From: Bacillus badius NBRC 15713
GTDB taxonomy: Bacteria > Bacillota > Bacilli > Bacillales > Domibacillaceae
Assembly: GCF_001591605.1 (NCBI RefSeq)
Contig: NZ_BCVF01000003.1
Span: forward strand, 109,329-173,328
Direction of reading: 5' to 3'
Length of the DNA: 64,000 nucleotides
Below the pieces are notes generated by a model, which had not been told where the DNA came from, did no database searches, and worked only from the letters and a program-made list of their open reading frames with translations. Positions 28,733-39,494 of the stretch are shown piece by piece. Position 1 is the first letter of the stretch; each line of letters opens with the position of its first letter. The position numbers and the translations under genes are program-made.

Positions 28733-28817
28733 AAGCAATAAATAATAAATAAATGACACCGATGGCAAGAAAAATGCCACAGAAAACGAGCAGTACCTTT
28801 GCTAATGTTTCCATCAT
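28731..28817 (-). CDS. 28-residue single-span membrane peptide
   Basis: A short frame (MMETLAKVLLVF... ending LLFIA) is preceded by AAGGAG 6 bases before the ATG at 28817. Residues 6-27 form one hydrophobic helix. It lies 13 bases downstream of yshE on the same strand and ends at a strong terminator, so it looks like the last gene of the yshE transcript. No family is recognised. The good ribosome binding site and operon position support translation, but the shortness leaves doubt. Confidence 0.6.
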   Translation of the reverse strand: MMETLAKVLLVFCGIFLAIGVIYLLFIA

Positions 28818-28830
28818 CTCATGCTCCTTA

Positions 28831-29238
28831 TTAATTTAAGGCTGCGCCGATTACATACGACAGCCCTACAGAAATAACCATAGAAATAAAGCCAACGGCA
28901 CGATTATCATTTTCAATTTCCTCATCGATCCGGAAACGGGGAGTTAAAAACTCAAAGATGAAATAACCCGCCAGTAATAAGATAAAGCCAAACGCTCCCC
29001 AGCCAATCATGGTTAAGAGATTATCGTTGTGGGCAATGGAATGGCGGAAAATATTTGAAAGGCCAAAGATTTTTCCGCCTGTTGCCATTGCCACAGCCAT
29101 ATTTCCTTTTTTAATTTCTTCCCAATTGCGATATTTAGTTACCAGTTCAAATACGGCTAACGACAGTGTAATACAGACAACCACAACGCTGTAATAACCG
29201 GCAAGCTGTATAAATTCATTTTCCCAAAACTGGTTCAT
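28831..29238 (-). CDS. yshE: DUF350 membrane protein YshE
   Basis: A 135-residue protein with four predicted transmembrane helices (about residues 14-34, 48-68, 76-98 and 113-133). It is similar in sequence and place to B. subtilis YshE (WENEF-QLAGYYSV, EEIKKGN-AVA-ATGGKI, EIENDNRAVGFIS). DUF350 function is unknown. The start is either GTG at 29244 or ATG at 29238; the latter gives the family N-terminus MNQFWEN. It is downstream of mutS2. Confidence 0.88.
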   Translation of the reverse strand: MNQFWENEFIQLAGYYSVVVVCITLSLAVFELVTKYRNWEEIKKGNMAVAMATGGKIFGLSNIFRHSIAHNDNLLTMIGWGAFGFILLLAGYFIFEFLTPRFRIDEEIENDNRAVGFISMVISVGLSYVIGAALN

Positions 29239-29254
29239 ACACACAAAGCCCCTC

Positions 29255-31612
29255 TTATTTTAATTCAACGACCGTCACGCCGCTGCCGCCTTCTCCGGCC
29301 TCGCCGAAACGAGTCCGTTTCACTGACCGGTGATTCTTCAAATAATCTTGGACACCTTTTCGAAGCGCCCCTGTCCCTTTACCGTGAATGATGGACACAC
29401 GCGGATAGCCAGCGAGCAACGCATCATCGATATACTTTTCTACCCTTGCCAAGGCATCATCATAACGCTCGCCGCGCAAGTCAAGCTCAAGACTGACGTG
29501 GTAGTCTCTGCCTTTTACTGTAGCCAGCGGCTTCGGATCTGCTTTTTTCTCTGACTTCATAAATTGCAAGTCACTTTCTTTCACCTTCATCTTCATGATG
29601 CCAATTTGCACATGCCATTCTTTGTCTCCTGCTTTTTCAAGCAGCGTTCCTTTTTGGTCAAAACTGAGCACCTTCACTTCATCCCCAGGCTTCCATACCC
29701 GCTCGGAAGATGCTGCCTGCTTCTTCACTGGTTTCTTTGCTTCAGCAGGCACCGCTTCCGTGAGACGGCGTTTTGCCTCAATCAGTTCATGCTCCTTTAC
29801 ATCAGCTTGTTTCTCTAATCTCATTGTCCGCAAATCGCGAATCACTTCTTCAGCTTCAGCCTTGGCTTTTTCTACAATCTCCGCTGCCTGCTTGCGTGCT
29901 TTTTCAGCCAATTCCTCTTTATGAGCATAATACTCCTGCATTTGCTTTTGCAGCTCTTTATGGAACTGTTCCGCGTGCTGTAAGTATTCACGCGCTTCCT
30001 GTTCCTCTTCTTCTGCTTTTCGGCGGGCCTGCTCAAGAGAAGCGATCATTTGATCGACTTCATTTGTATCAGCGCCGATCAAACCGCGAGCCTGTTCAAT
30101 AACGCTGTCATTCAAGCCGAGCCTGCTGGAGATTTCAAAAGCATTGCTTCGGCCAGGCACACCTATTAACAGCCGATACGTTGGGCTGAGCGTTTCCACG
30201 TTAAATTCTACACTCGCATTTATTACACCTTCACGATTATAGCCGTATGCCTTTAGCTCAGGATAGTGAGTAGTAGCGATCACCCGGGCGCCGCGGCTAT
30301 GCACGTCATCCAGAATGGCCATCGCCAGCGCTGCTCCTTCTTGGGGGTCCGTGCCGGCGCCAAGCTCATCGAATAGCACAAGACTGTCATGATCGACCTG
30401 CTTTAAAATGTCCACAATGTTGACCATGTGAGATGAAAAGGTACTCAAGCTTTGTTCAATGGATTGCTCGTCTCCAATATCGGCAAACACGGAACCGAAC
30501 ACAGCCGTTTCCGACCCGTCAAGTGCCGGAATCGGAAGGCCTGCCTGCGCCATTAATGTCGTTAATCCGACTGTTTTCAGCGTCACGGTTTTCCCGCCGG
30601 TATTCGGCCCGGTAATTAAGATTGTGGTATACTCTCTTCCGAATTCAATATCATTTGCAACCGCCTCTTCTATCGGCAAAAGCGGGTGGCGCGCTTTATT
30701 TAAGCGGATATAACCGTCCTTATTTACGAGCGGCTTCGTTCCTTTAATTGTCCGGCCGAACTTCGCTTTCATAAACATGAAATCAAGCTCTCCAAGCAAG
30801 CCAGTCAAATAGTACAGCTCTTCTCCGTGCTGTTCCACCTCTACCGTCAGCTCGGTGAAAATCCGCTCAATTTCCAATTGCTCCTTTAATTTAAACTCAC
30901 GGATTTGATTATTCATTTGCACAATCGACTCCGGTTCAATAAACAATGTCTGGCCGGAAGAAGATTGGTCATGAACAATGCCGCCATAATGGCCTCGATA
31001 CTCCTGTTTCACAGGAATCACATAGCGGTCATTTCTAATAGTAATAATTGCATCGGATAACATCTTTTGGGCATTGCTCCCGCGGATTAAACTCTCCAGC
31101 TTACTGCGAATCCGGCTTTCATTGGCGCGTAATTGCTGGCGGATGTGCCGAAGCGCTTCGCTTGCTGAATCAAGAACCCCGCCATGCTCATCCACTGTAT
31201 GCTTAATGCGGTGTTCAAGCGGCGTCAGTACCGGAAGCTGTTCCGCTTTTTCAGACAGGATCGGCAATTCCTCTCCTTCTTCCACTAAATCATGAATAAA
31301 TTGCTTCATCATGCGGCCGGCATAAATGGTGCTGGCGACTTGAACAAATTCCATCCCATTCAGCATGCCGCCGATTTGCGCCCGCTTGACTTGCGGACGA
31401 ACATTGTAAATACCGCCCAGCGGTGCATGTCCCTTCAGCCGAAGTACACGAGAGGCTTCATCGGTTTCCTCCTGCAGTCGCACCACTTCTTCATAAGAAA
31501 CGGACGGCTCCAGCTTTTCCGCCTGCTCCCTTCCCAAGCCGGAGGCCGCATGTTCGGCAAGCTGCTGCTTAATTTTGTCAAATTCGAGGGTTTTTAATAC
31601 TTTTTTATTCAC
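29255..31612 (-). CDS. mutS2: Endonuclease MutS2
   Basis: A 785-residue MutS homologue lacking the mismatch-recognition domain. The ABC-type ATPase has Walker [10 protein letters not shown] and the signature STFSSHM with [11 protein letters not shown] long coiled coil (about residues 515-620) follows. A C-terminal Smr nuclease domain ends the protein ([13 protein letters not shown] and [14 protein letters not shown]). MutS2 resolves collided ribosomes or suppresses recombination rather than repairing mismatches. The start is GTG with GGGAGG 11 bases upstream. polX ends 16 bases before it. Confidence 0.96.
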   Translation of the reverse strand: MNKKVLKTLEFDKIKQQLAEHAASGLGREQAEKLEPSVSYEEVVRLQEETDEASRVLRLKGHAPLGGIYNVRPQVKRAQIGGMLNGMEFVQVASTIYAGRMMKQFIHDLVEEGEELPILSEKAEQLPVLTPLEHRIKHTVDEHGGVLDSASEALRHIRQQLRANESRIRSKLESLIRGSNAQKMLSDAIITIRNDRYVIPVKQEYRGHYGGIVHDQSSSGQTLFIEPESIVQMNNQIREFKLKEQLEIERIFTELTVEVEQHGEELYYLTGLLGELDFMFMKAKFGRTIKGTKPLVNKDGYIRLNKARHPLLPIEEAVANDIEFGREYTTILITGPNTGGKTVTLKTVGLTTLMAQAGLPIPALDGSETAVFGSVFADIGDEQSIEQSLSTFSSHMVNIVDILKQVDHDSLVLFDELGAGTDPQEGAALAMAILDDVHSRGARVIATTHYPELKAYGYNREGVINASVEFNVETLSPTYRLLIGVPGRSNAFEISSRLGLNDSVIEQARGLIGADTNEVDQMIASLEQARRKAEEEEQEAREYLQHAEQFHKELQKQMQEYYAHKEELAEKARKQAAEIVEKAKAEAEEVIRDLRTMRLEKQADVKEHELIEAKRRLTEAVPAEAKKPVKKQAASSERVWKPGDEVKVLSFDQKGTLLEKAGDKEWHVQIGIMKMKVKESDLQFMKSEKKADPKPLATVKGRDYHVSLELDLRGERYDDALARVEKYIDDALLAGYPRVSIIHGKGTGALRKGVQDYLKNHRSVKRTRFGEAGEGGSGVTVVELK

Positions 31613-31628
31613 GTAACAGGATTCCTCC

Positions 31629-33344
31629 CTATTTGTTTCGATTAATAAAGGCCAAAAAATCTCCTTTACTGTAGGTGTTCACAACCGTTTCCGGGCGAAG
31701 CCACCCTTTTCTGGCTGCTTTTGCCCCAACTTCCATAAAGTCGAGATGCTCGATCGCATGGGCGTCTGTATTAATAAAGATTTTCACTCCGGCCTCCTGG
31801 GCTTTTTTCAAGTGATCAGCACATAAATCCAGACGATGCGGGTTAGCGTTTAACTCCAAGGCGGTATTGGTTTCTTTAGCGAGCTGGATAAGCTGATCCA
31901 TATCCACCGCATAGCCGTCACGACGGCCAATCAGCCGTCCAGTCGGATGAGCAATTAAATCAACGTAAGGATTTTCAAGAGCCGTCTTCAGCCGCTCCAT
32001 AATCATTTCCTGAGGCTGCGAAAAGCTGGAATGGATAGAAGCGATGACAAAATCCAATTGGCTCAATATATCATCCTCATAATCTAATGTCCCGTCCGGC
32101 AAAATATCCATTTCAATTCCAGAGAGGATTTCAATATCGTTATATCGGGCATTCAGCTGGCGGATCTCCTCAATTTGCTTTAAAAGCCGTTCAACTGACA
32201 AGCCGTTAGCAACCTTTAAAAAACGTGAATGATCCGTGATTGCCATATAGTCGTATCCTCTAGCCCGACAAGCCTCAATCATTTCTTCCAGGGAATAAGC
32301 GCCATCCGACCAAGTCGTGTGCATATGGACATCCCCCTTAATGTCGCTCAGCTGAATCAGCCGGCCGAAGCCTGGGAACTGTTCAACTTCCGTTCCGTCC
32401 TCACGAATTTCCGGGGGAATCCAAGGCAGCTGAAAATGGTGATAAAAATCTTCCTCTGTTTGGAACGTCGTTGTTTTCCCTGTTTCAGCAGATTCAACAC
32501 CGTATTCACTGATCTTTTCTCTACGTTCCTTTGCGAGCTGGCGCATTCGGACATTGTGGTCTTTTGAACCGGTGAAATGGTGAAGCGTAGACGCGAACTC
32601 TTCAGCCGTCACAATCCGAAAATCCACTGATACATCCCAGTCGCCGGAAATCACAACGGAAACTTTCGTGTCACCCGCTGCAATGACTTCTTTAATTCCG
32701 GTCATTTTCAGCAGATGTTCCTTTACGGCAGCCGCATTCTCGGTCGCAATAATAAAATCAAGATCTTTAATTGTTTCCCGCAGGCGGCGCAAACTGCCTG
32801 CCCGAGAAAACTGCTCCACCGCTTTCATCTCAGCAAGCTGCTGTTCAATTGACTCCGCAAGCGGCAGCATATAAGCAATCGGCAGCCGTTCCGGGCGGCT
32901 GCCTGCTTCTTTGATGGCGGCCAAAATTTTCTCTTCGGTTTTCGCGCCGAAGCCCGGTAATTCGCGCACTTTTTTCGCTTCGCAAACCTGCTGCAAATCT
33001 TCTATGCTTTCCACATTTAACTCTTTATATAGCTTGGCAATCTTTTTGCCGCCAAGTCCCGGCAGCTGGAGCAAAGGAACGAGACCGGCAGGCACTTCCT
33101 CCTGCAGCTCTTTCAATACAGCAGATTCACCGGTTTGAATATAGTCTTCGATAACTGCTCCTGTTCCCTTGCCGATGCCGGCAATTTTGGTCATATCATC
33201 AATTTCCGCCAGGCTGCGATCGTCTGTTTCAAGGGCGGCGGCAGCCTTTCGAAACGCGGAAACTTTAAATGGATTTTCCCCTTTCAGCTCCATATATATC
33301 GCTATTTTCTCCAGTAAACGGATAATGTCTTTTTTATTGATCAT
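31629..33344 (-). CDS. polX: DNA polymerase/3'-5' exonuclease PolX
   Basis: A 571-residue family X polymerase used in base-excision repair. Helix-hairpin-helix segments ([21 protein letters not shown]) precede the palm domain, where [19 protein letters not shown] gives the metal-binding Asp region. The C-terminal PHP domain ([28 protein letters not shown]) provides 3'-5' exonuclease activity. The frame extends to 33416, but the ATG at 33344 gives the B. subtilis N-terminus ([10 protein letters not shown]) and length. It lies between cvpA and mutS2. Confidence 0.95.
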   Translation of the reverse strand: MINKKDIIRLLEKIAIYMELKGENPFKVSAFRKAAAALETDDRSLAEIDDMTKIAGIGKGTGAVIEDYIQTGESAVLKELQEEVPAGLVPLLQLPGLGGKKIAKLYKELNVESIEDLQQVCEAKKVRELPGFGAKTEEKILAAIKEAGSRPERLPIAYMLPLAESIEQQLAEMKAVEQFSRAGSLRRLRETIKDLDFIIATENAAAVKEHLLKMTGIKEVIAAGDTKVSVVISGDWDVSVDFRIVTAEEFASTLHHFTGSKDHNVRMRQLAKERREKISEYGVESAETGKTTTFQTEEDFYHHFQLPWIPPEIREDGTEVEQFPGFGRLIQLSDIKGDVHMHTTWSDGAYSLEEMIEACRARGYDYMAITDHSRFLKVANGLSVERLLKQIEEIRQLNARYNDIEILSGIEMDILPDGTLDYEDDILSQLDFVIASIHSSFSQPQEMIMERLKTALENPYVDLIAHPTGRLIGRRDGYAVDMDQLIQLAKETNTALELNANPHRLDLCADHLKKAQEAGVKIFINTDAHAIEHLDFMEVGAKAARKGWLRPETVVNTYSKGDFLAFINRNK

Positions 33345-33407
33345 TGTCGTCACCATACTTTCAAAATCGATCATTTTCTCCCTTATTAATAGTAACAGAA
33401 AAGCCAG

Positions 33408-33440
33408 ACAAAACAAAAACTTCTCTTTTAAAAAGAGAAG
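33408..33440 (-). terminator. Terminator formed by the end of cvpA
   Basis: Stem CTTCTCTTTT/AAAAGAGAAG spans 33420-33440, including the cvpA stop codon, and is followed on the minus strand by TTTTTGTTTTG. It would separate zapA-cvpA from polX, at least in part. Confidence 0.8.
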
Positions 33441-33973
33441 CGGTTTAATTGAGTAAGCGGATCAAAATTTTTCAGCGCATCTGATAAATAAGGTGTATGA
33501 TGAATCATATAATCGGCGATTAGTGAATCAGCTATCATGGACGAGATTCCGGAAGGCAGCAGCATGCCAAGATACACAAGCACAAAGAGCACAAGGTAGA
33601 TCTCAACAAATCCAAAAATTCCTCCGCCGACTTTATTCACTTCCCTTAGCACCGGGATATGTGCAATAGTATTTATGAAAGAACCGAGCACCGATAAAAC
33701 TATTTTCACTAAAATAAAAATAATAATGAAGGCAATCGCTCCGTAATAAAAAGCTTCAAAGCTGTCTGCCACTAGACTAAATGATATATTTTCATTAAGC
33801 GGCGGCATCGGAATCCAGCCTTTGAGAAGAGGGGCTACTTGCTCCCGCAAGGCTAGAGCAGCAATAATGGCAATAATCGAGCCCGCTATGTGGAAAAACT
33901 GCAAAATAAATCCGCGCTTCAAGCCAATGATAATGCCTGCGCACAGCAAAACCAGCAAGATGATGTCGATCAT
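33428..33973 (-). CDS. cvpA: CvpA-family membrane protein (YshB)
   Basis: A 181-residue protein with four hydrophobic helices (about residues 2-20, 25-43, 77-98 and 117-140). The family opening is MIDIILLVLLCAGIIIGLKRGF. CvpA proteins are named for colicin V production in E. coli; their general role concerns membrane integrity and is not well defined. It lies 5 bases after zapA, as in B. subtilis. Confidence 0.88.
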   Translation of the reverse strand: MIDIILLVLLCAGIIIGLKRGFILQFFHIAGSIIAIIAALALREQVAPLLKGWIPMPPLNENISFSLVADSFEAFYYGAIAFIIIFILVKIVLSVLGSFINTIAHIPVLREVNKVGGGIFGFVEIYLVLFVLVYLGMLLPSGISSMIADSLIADYMIHHTPYLSDALKNFDPLTQLNRFSF

Positions 33974-33978
33974 ATCAG

Positions 33979-34239
33979 TCAGTCCTTCAATTCTTTTAAT
34001 TCTGCTTTCAGCAATTCAATTTCTTCCTGCAATTTTACATAATCATGAACTGTATTGACGGCCGTTAATACAGCAATTTTGTTTAGGTCAAGCACAGGAT
34101 TCTTCCGTTTAATGTCCCGCATTTTTTCGTCGACCAAACGGGCCACATGCCGGATATGACTGTTCGATTCCGTGCCGACAATTGTATAATGATGTCCGTA
34201 TATGTCAACCGTAATCCGGTTTTTCTCTTCATTCGACAA
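33979..34239 (-). CDS. zapA: Cell division protein ZapA
   Basis: An 86-residue FtsZ-ring-associated protein with a compact N-terminal domain (ITVDIYGHHYTIVGTE, HIRHVARLVDEKM) followed by a coiled coil (YVKLQEEIELLKAELKELKD). It bundles FtsZ protofilaments at the division site. The start codon is TTG, with GGGGG 6-7 bases upstream. It begins a short operon with cvpA and is divergent from rnhC. Confidence 0.93.
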   Translation of the reverse strand: MSNEEKNRITVDIYGHHYTIVGTESNSHIRHVARLVDEKMRDIKRKNPVLDLNKIAVLTAVNTVHDYVKLQEEIELLKAELKELKD

Positions 34240-34330
34240 TGGAATGCCCCCATTCGTAAAGAATCCTATCTGTTATCATACCATGAGCAGGAAGCCATGA
34301 AAAGCCGCAAGCGTAAAGGAGAGTTTATCT

Positions 34331-35263
34331 ATGAGCCATACCGTGTTAACCGTGTCCACTACTACCCTTTCAGAGATGAAAAAGCATTATGCCAGCCAGT
34401 CCGCTGCCAAACTGCCAACGGGAGCCGTCTTCGCAGCCAAAACCGCGGACTGTGCCATTACGGGCTATCGTTCAGGAAAAGTCCTGTTCCAAGGAAAAGG
34501 CGCCGCAAGCGAAGCCGCGAAATGGCAGGGAGAAACCGCCCAAGCCGCTCCTGCAAGAAAAAAGAAACCGGCACCGGCTCTTTTGCCGCCTGGGTTCTCT
34601 GAGCTGTCTGTCATCGGCAGCGATGAAGTCGGCACCGGGGATTATTTTGGTCCAATCACCGTCGTCAGCGCTTTTGTGAAAAAGGAACAGCTGCGCGAAT
34701 TGCAAGACATAGGGGTTCGTGATTCTAAGGATTTAACCGATCCGCAAATTGTGGCAATTGCCAAAAAAATTGCTCGATTGATCCCCTACAGCCTGCTCAT
34801 TTTAAAAAACGAGAAATATAATGAGCTTCAGCAAAAAGGAATGTCACAAGGAAAAATAAAAGCCTTGCTTCATAATCAAGCACTCATCAATTTGCATAAA
34901 AAAATCTTTCCGGAGCGGCCCGATGCGGTGCTGATTGATCAATTTGCCGAAAAAGACACCTATTACCGTTATTTAAAAGGGCAAAAGGAAATTTTTCAAG
35001 AAAATGTATTTTTCAGCACAAAAGGAGAAAGCATTCACCTGTCTGTTGCTGCCGCCTCTATTATCGCCCGCTACGCTTTTGTGAAACAAATGGATCAATT
35101 AAGCAGCGAAGCCGGGTTCCCTATTCCTAAAGGGGCGGGCAGCCAGGTCGATGCAGCGGCCGCACGGCTCATCCGCGAAAAAGGAGAAAGCGCCCTTCTC
35201 CACTTCACAAAGAAACACTTTGCCAATACAGAAAAAGCCCGGAGACTTCTCAATAAACAATAA
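34331..35263 (+). CDS. rnhC: Ribonuclease HIII
   Basis: A 310-residue enzyme that removes RNA from RNA-DNA hybrids. The N-terminal TBP-like substrate-binding domain (about residues 1-90) precedes the catalytic domain. That domain has the motif GSDEVGTGDYFGP, with Asp and Glu of the active site, then DSKDLTD and DQFAEKD. Length fits the family. AAGGAG stands 9 bases before the ATG. It is divergent from zapA and ends at a double terminator. Confidence 0.95.
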   Translation: MSHTVLTVSTTTLSEMKKHYASQSAAKLPTGAVFAAKTADCAITGYRSGKVLFQGKGAASEAAKWQGETAQAAPARKKKPAPALLPPGFSELSVIGSDEVGTGDYFGPITVVSAFVKKEQLRELQDIGVRDSKDLTDPQIVAIAKKIARLIPYSLLILKNEKYNELQQKGMSQGKIKALLHNQALINLHKKIFPERPDAVLIDQFAEKDTYYRYLKGQKEIFQENVFFSTKGESIHLSVAAASIIARYAFVKQMDQLSSEAGFPIPKGAGSQVDAAAARLIREKGESALLHFTKKHFANTEKARRLLNKQ

Positions 35264-35268
35264 AAGAA

Positions 35269-35301
35269 TAAAGCCAGATCCGGAAATTCAGATCTGGCTT
35301 T
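35269..35301 (+). terminator. First terminator hairpin after rnhC
   Basis: Perfect stem AAAGCCAGATC/GATCTGGCTTT with a 10-base loop, a few bases past the rnhC stop. Confidence 0.75.
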
Positions 35302-35303
35302 AC

Positions 35304-35350
35304 ACGGCAGGCAAACTCAAATAGATTGAATTTGCCTGCCGTCTTTTTTT
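35304..35350 (+). terminator. Second terminator hairpin after rnhC
   Basis: Strong stem ACGGCAGGCAAA/TTTGCCTGCCGT (with TCAA/TTGA inside), followed by CTTTTTTT on the plus strand. It directly follows the first hairpin. Confidence 0.85.
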
Positions 35351-35354
35351 GTTT

Positions 35355-35490
35355 GTGGTCGGACGGGGACGGTTGGTTGCCATTCCAGGCGCTTCGCGTT
35401 TCGCAGGGCGAGCGGTGAATCCCGCAGAAATCTTTGCAACTTCCGCCCCGCCCACAGGCGCTGCAAAGTTAGGCCAACCGGAATGGACAG
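35355..35490. repeat. Bacillaceae-type dispersed intergenic repeat
   Basis: Between rnhC and pheT, the minus strand contains GCGAAGCGCCTGGAATGG and the plus strand GAGCGGTGAATCCCGCAG. These match my recollection of a GC-rich palindromic element scattered in Bacillus and Geobacillus intergenic regions (…CCGCGGAAAGCGAAGCGCC…). Short inverted segments CCATTCC and GGAATGG bound it (about 35378 and 35482). Open frames on both strands here look incidental. The remainder to 35616 holds nothing recognisable apart from an isolated AGGAGG. Confidence 0.5.
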
Positions 35491-35616
35491 CTGCCGGAAA
35501 CAAGCTATATCATGAGCTCGGGGAGACCGGCTATTCTCCCTAAGTTCCCGAGATCAAACAAACATTAAGAGGAGGCACGGAATAAGCTCATCACGAACCC
35601 TTTTGCCGGCAAACTG

Positions 35617-35646
35617 AAACACTCCCGCTAATTAGCAGGAGTGTTT
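35617..35646 (-). terminator. Terminator after pheT
   Basis: Stem AAACACTCC/GGAGTGTTT with extra GCTAATTAGC pairing in the centre, 11 bases past the pheT stop; the minus-strand tail is T-rich. Confidence 0.8.
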
Positions 35647-35656
35647 GGATCAGCGA

Positions 35657-38071
35657 TCAGCTTCTTAATTCAGCATTGACTTTTTCTTTTAACGCGTCCA
35701 GTACGCTGTTATGAACCTTGACGACTTCTTCATCCGTTAATGTTTTTTCTGGATCGAAATATTTCAAGGAGAAAGCGATCGACTTTTTGCCTGCCTCCAC
35801 GTGCTCTCCTTCATACAGGTCAAATACATGAGCGTCTTTCAGGAGCTTTCCGCCCGCCTCTTCAATAATTGCTTTTAATTGGCCAGCTTCAACGTTCGTA
35901 TCCACAACGAGGGCAATGTCACGAGTAATGGATGGGAAACGCGGAATCGGCTGATAAGCAACCGGAGCTGTTTCAGCAGCGAACAGCGGGCTGAGCTTTA
36001 ACTCAAATACGTATACTTCTTTGATATCAAGCTCCTTGGCTTGCTGCGGATGCACCTGGCCGACAAAGCCAATTACTTGGCCGTCCAGTTCAACAGCAGC
36101 TGTCCGCCCAGGATGCATGCCGGCTACTTCTGCTTTTTTAAATGTGATGCGCTCTAAAAGCCCAAGCTTGGCAAATAATCCTTCGAGAATGCCTTTTGCC
36201 ACGAAGAAATCAACCGGTTTCTTTTCGCCTTGCCATAAATTTTCTTCCCATAAACCAGTGATCGCTCCTGCCACATGTTCTTGTTCTTCTGGCAGCTCGC
36301 CAGCTGCTGTCTTCAAGAAGATGTTTCCTACCTCATAAAGAGCAATCGAATCCATTTGGCGGGCATTGTTATATGCAACCGCACCAAGCAGCTGGGGAAT
36401 CATGCTTAGACGCAAGTAAGCGTGCTCTTCACTCATAGGCATCGCCAGCTTGATGGGCTCGCGTGAGTCGAGTGCATATTCTTTCGCTTTTTTCCCGCTA
36501 GTCAATGTATAGGTGATGGCTTGATTAAGACCGGCACCTTCCAGAAACTGACGGACTGCCCGGCGTTTCTTTTGATAATCCGTTAGGCCGCCCGGATAAG
36601 TGGCGCCCACAGGAACAGTTGTCGGCAAACGATCGTATCCGTATAGACGGGCTACTTCTTCCACCAGGTCTTCAGGAATCGTAATGTCGCCCCGGCGCGT
36701 TGGCACAGTAACGATGAACGCCCCATTATCCGTTTTCACTTCGAATTTCAAGCGGCGGAAAATATCCTCCACTTCTGGCGCTTCCAAGCTTGTGCCAAGA
36801 ACGCGATTTAACTTCTCTAATGTGACCGCAACAACCTTTGGCTCAAGGTTGATTTCACCAGCGACCACACTGCCAGCCAGCACCTCGCCTCCGGCATATT
36901 GGGCCATTAACTGCGCCGCACGGTCTGCAGCTGCCTGCAGGCGGTTCGGGTCCACCCCTTTTTCAAAGCGGGCGCTTGCTTCCGAACGCAGTCCGTGGTC
37001 CTTTGATGCTTGGCGGACGCGCTGGCCGTCGAAATAAGCAGATTCAATCAGCACAGTCGTTGTATCGTCTTCCACCTCGGAATTTGCGCCGCCCATGACA
37101 CCCGCTAGAGCGACTCCTTCTTTGCCATTTGTGATCAGCAAGTGCTCAGAGGATAAAGTCCGTTCTGCATCGTCCAGTGTCACAAATTTTTCTCCGTCCT
37201 GCGCACGGCGAACCACAATTTCTTTAGAGCCTAACCGTTCATAGTCAAAAGCATGCAGCGGCTGGCCGTATTCAAGCAGAATATAGTTAGTAATATCAAC
37301 GACATTGTTATGCGGCCGGATTCCCTCTGCCATCAGGCGCGTCTGCATCCACAGCGGCGAAGGGCCGATCTTCACGTTTTTAACGATGCGGGCGATATAG
37401 ATAGGATTATCTTCTTTTGCTTCAATGCTCACTGTAATCCAATCTTCCGCACGCTCTGCTGCTTCTTCCACTTCAACATTTGGAAATTTGACTTCTTTAT
37501 CAAGAAGAGCGGCTACTTCATAAGCGACCCCCAGCATGCTTAAGCAATCCGAACGATTAGGCGTCAAGCCCAATTCCAGCACTTCGTCATCCAAGTTCAA
37601 TTGCAAAAGCGCATCTTCTCCTGGTGTCACTTCGTTTGGAAAGACAAAAATCCCTTCCGCATACTCTTTCGCCACAAGCTTGCTTTCGATACCAAGCTCC
37701 TGCAAAGAACAAATCATGCCATTTGACGCTTCACCGCGCAATTTCGCTTTTTTAATTTTAAAATTGCCCGGAAGCACGGCGCCGACTTTCGCCACAGCCA
37801 CTTTTTGACCTTTATCTACGTTTGGCGCTCCGCAGACGATTTGCACCGGCTCTTCTTCGCCAATGTCCACTTGGCACACATTTAGCTTATCTGCATTTGG
37901 ATGCTGCTCTTTTTCCAGCACATGGCCGATAACCACACCTTTAATGCCTTCGCCAAGAACTTCTACACCCTCGACTTCGATTCCGCTGCGCGTAATTTTT
38001 TCTGCTAATTCCTTGGCCGGCATGCCATCTAAGTCGACATACTCGCTTAGCCATTTATATGAAACAAACAT
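35657..38071 (-). CDS. pheT: Phenylalanyl-tRNA synthetase beta subunit
   Basis: An 804-residue subunit. The N-terminal tRNA-binding (EMAP-like) domain is visible at residues 40-150 ([24 protein letters not shown]). Next come the B3/4 editing domain, B5 domains ([43 protein letters not shown]), a synthetase-like core and the C-terminal ferredoxin-fold anticodon domain ([15 protein letters not shown]). With PheS it forms the alpha2-beta2 enzyme charging tRNA-Phe. It starts 14 bases after pheS. Confidence 0.97.
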   Translation of the reverse strand: MFVSYKWLSEYVDLDGMPAKELAEKITRSGIEVEGVEVLGEGIKGVVIGHVLEKEQHPNADKLNVCQVDIGEEEPVQIVCGAPNVDKGQKVAVAKVGAVLPGNFKIKKAKLRGEASNGMICSLQELGIESKLVAKEYAEGIFVFPNEVTPGEDALLQLNLDDEVLELGLTPNRSDCLSMLGVAYEVAALLDKEVKFPNVEVEEAAERAEDWITVSIEAKEDNPIYIARIVKNVKIGPSPLWMQTRLMAEGIRPHNNVVDITNYILLEYGQPLHAFDYERLGSKEIVVRRAQDGEKFVTLDDAERTLSSEHLLITNGKEGVALAGVMGGANSEVEDDTTTVLIESAYFDGQRVRQASKDHGLRSEASARFEKGVDPNRLQAAADRAAQLMAQYAGGEVLAGSVVAGEINLEPKVVAVTLEKLNRVLGTSLEAPEVEDIFRRLKFEVKTDNGAFIVTVPTRRGDITIPEDLVEEVARLYGYDRLPTTVPVGATYPGGLTDYQKKRRAVRQFLEGAGLNQAITYTLTSGKKAKEYALDSREPIKLAMPMSEEHAYLRLSMIPQLLGAVAYNNARQMDSIALYEVGNIFLKTAAGELPEEQEHVAGAITGLWEENLWQGEKKPVDFFVAKGILEGLFAKLGLLERITFKKAEVAGMHPGRTAAVELDGQVIGFVGQVHPQQAKELDIKEVYVFELKLSPLFAAETAPVAYQPIPRFPSITRDIALVVDTNVEAGQLKAIIEEAGGKLLKDAHVFDLYEGEHVEAGKKSIAFSLKYFDPEKTLTDEEVVKVHNSVLDALKEKVNAELRS

Positions 38072-38085
38072 TCTTATCCCTCCAG

Positions 38086-39120
38086 TTATTCATGTTCTGC
38101 AAATTGCTTTAAGAAACGAATATCGTCTGTATAGAAGTGCCGAATATCATCTATTCCGTATTTCAGCATGGCAATCCGGTCAGGTCCCATTCCGAAAGCG
38201 AAGCCGGTATATTTTTGCGAATCAAATCCGGCCATTTCGAGAACATTCGGATGCACCATGCCGGCTCCCAAAATTTCAATCCAACCCGTTTCCTTGCAAA
38301 TCCGGCAGCCTTTTCCGCCGCACATGCAGCTAACATCAACTTCAACCGACGGCTCCGTGAATGGGAAAAAGCTTGGGCGCAAGCGGATTTCCCGGTCTTC
38401 TCCAAACAGCTTTTTCGCAAATACTTCAAGCGTTCCTTTCAAATCGCCCATGCTGATGTTTTCATCAACAACCAGCCCTTCAATTTGTGTAAACTGATGG
38501 GAATGCGTGGCGTCATCATTGTCGCGGCGGTATACTTTTCCCGGGCAAATGATTTTCACTGGCCCCTGGCCTTTATGCTTTTCCATTGTGCGCGCCTGCA
38601 CAGGTGATGTGTGCGTGCGCAGCAAAATATCTTCCGTAATATAGAAGGAATCCTGCATATCGCGTGCTGGATGCCCTTTTGGCAAATTCAGCGCTTCAAA
38701 GTTGTAGTAGTCCATTTCTACTTCCGGGCCTTCTGCGATGGAATACCCCATGCCGATAAATAAATCTTCAATTTCCTCCACTACTTTTGTAAGCGGATGG
38801 GCATTGCCTGCTCTTGCCGGGCGGCCCGGAAGCGTTACATCGACTGTTTCTTTTTCCAGTTGTGCCTGGATCGCTTGCTGCTCTAAAGCGGACTGCTTTC
38901 CTTCAATCGCTGCTGAAACGGCTGCGCGCACTTCATTCGCGAGCGCTCCCATTTTCGGACGCTCTTCTGCCGATAATTTCCCCATGCCTTTCAGCACTTC
39001 TGTAATCGGCCCCTTCTTTCCCAGATAAGCGACCCGAATGTCATTCAGCTGCTTTAAATCTGCGGCTGCTTCCACTTTGGCAAGCGCCTCTGTTTGTAAC
39101 TCTTTTAATTGCTGCTCCAC
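38086..39120 (-). CDS. pheS: Phenylalanyl-tRNA synthetase alpha subunit
   Basis: The 344-residue catalytic subunit. After an N-terminal coiled coil, class II motifs follow: [23 protein letters not shown] (motif 1 region), [20 protein letters not shown] (motif 2) and [22 protein letters not shown] (motif 3). The frame extends to 39159. However, AAGGAGG lies 8 bases before a GTG at 39120, which gives exactly the B. subtilis length, so GTG is taken as the start. Expression is controlled by the T-box upstream. Confidence 0.96.
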   Translation of the reverse strand: MEQQLKELQTEALAKVEAAADLKQLNDIRVAYLGKKGPITEVLKGMGKLSAEERPKMGALANEVRAAVSAAIEGKQSALEQQAIQAQLEKETVDVTLPGRPARAGNAHPLTKVVEEIEDLFIGMGYSIAEGPEVEMDYYNFEALNLPKGHPARDMQDSFYITEDILLRTHTSPVQARTMEKHKGQGPVKIICPGKVYRRDNDDATHSHQFTQIEGLVVDENISMGDLKGTLEVFAKKLFGEDREIRLRPSFFPFTEPSVEVDVSCMCGGKGCRICKETGWIEILGAGMVHPNVLEMAGFDSQKYTGFAFGMGPDRIAMLKYGIDDIRHFYTDDIRFLKQFAEHE

Positions 39121-39199
39121 TGGAACATCCTCCTTTATTTTTAGAACGACCGCCTGCAAGCCATCTCTTGCGGCAGAAGCTCATCAATAGTGTTTTTGC

Positions 39200-39459
39200 C
39201 AACAAAAAAAGCCCCGTCTCCCGGAAAGGGACGAGGCTTTGGTCGCGGTACCACCCTTTTTAACATGCTAAGCATGTTCACTTCATTGAAGTAACGGTTC
39301 TTCACCGGGGCATCTTTACGCAGAAGCGGTCCTGATGCCGGCTCGAGAGGTGAACTTCACCCACCATTTCTTAAAAGTGCTTCCAGTCTCGGCACTTTCT
39401 CCCTGAAAGAAATCTAATGAGCTACTCTTCTCTGTCCTTGCCTTTGCTATTATGTAATT
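39200..39459 (-). promoter_or_regulatory. Phenylalanine T-box leader of pheST
   Basis: The minus-strand leader contains the T-box core GGGTGGTACCGCG (39244-39256). The variable base of TGGT would pair with the A discriminator of tRNA-Phe. Just downstream is the terminator stem AAAGCCTCGTCCC/GGGAGACGGGGCTTT with a T run (39203-39240). Upstream is a stem I region with GCCGAGACTGGAAG. A TTC codon at 39352-39354 (in GAAGTTCACC) is the likely specifier. Uncharged tRNA-Phe would favour antitermination. Confidence 0.93.
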
Positions 39460-39465
39460 ACCGTT

Positions 39466-39494
39466 ATTATAGTCAACGTCTGGAGAAAATTCAA
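39466..39494 (-). promoter_or_regulatory. Sigma-A promoter of the pheST T-box transcript
   Basis: Minus-strand TTGAAT, 17 bases, TATAAT. The -35 overlaps the end of the upstream methyltransferase gene. Confidence 0.8.

Noticed and set aside
35349..35543. 65-codon frame after rnhC (and a 67-codon frame on the other strand)
   Set aside because: Starts within the terminator T run, has no ribosome binding site, and coincides with a GC-rich intergenic repeat.
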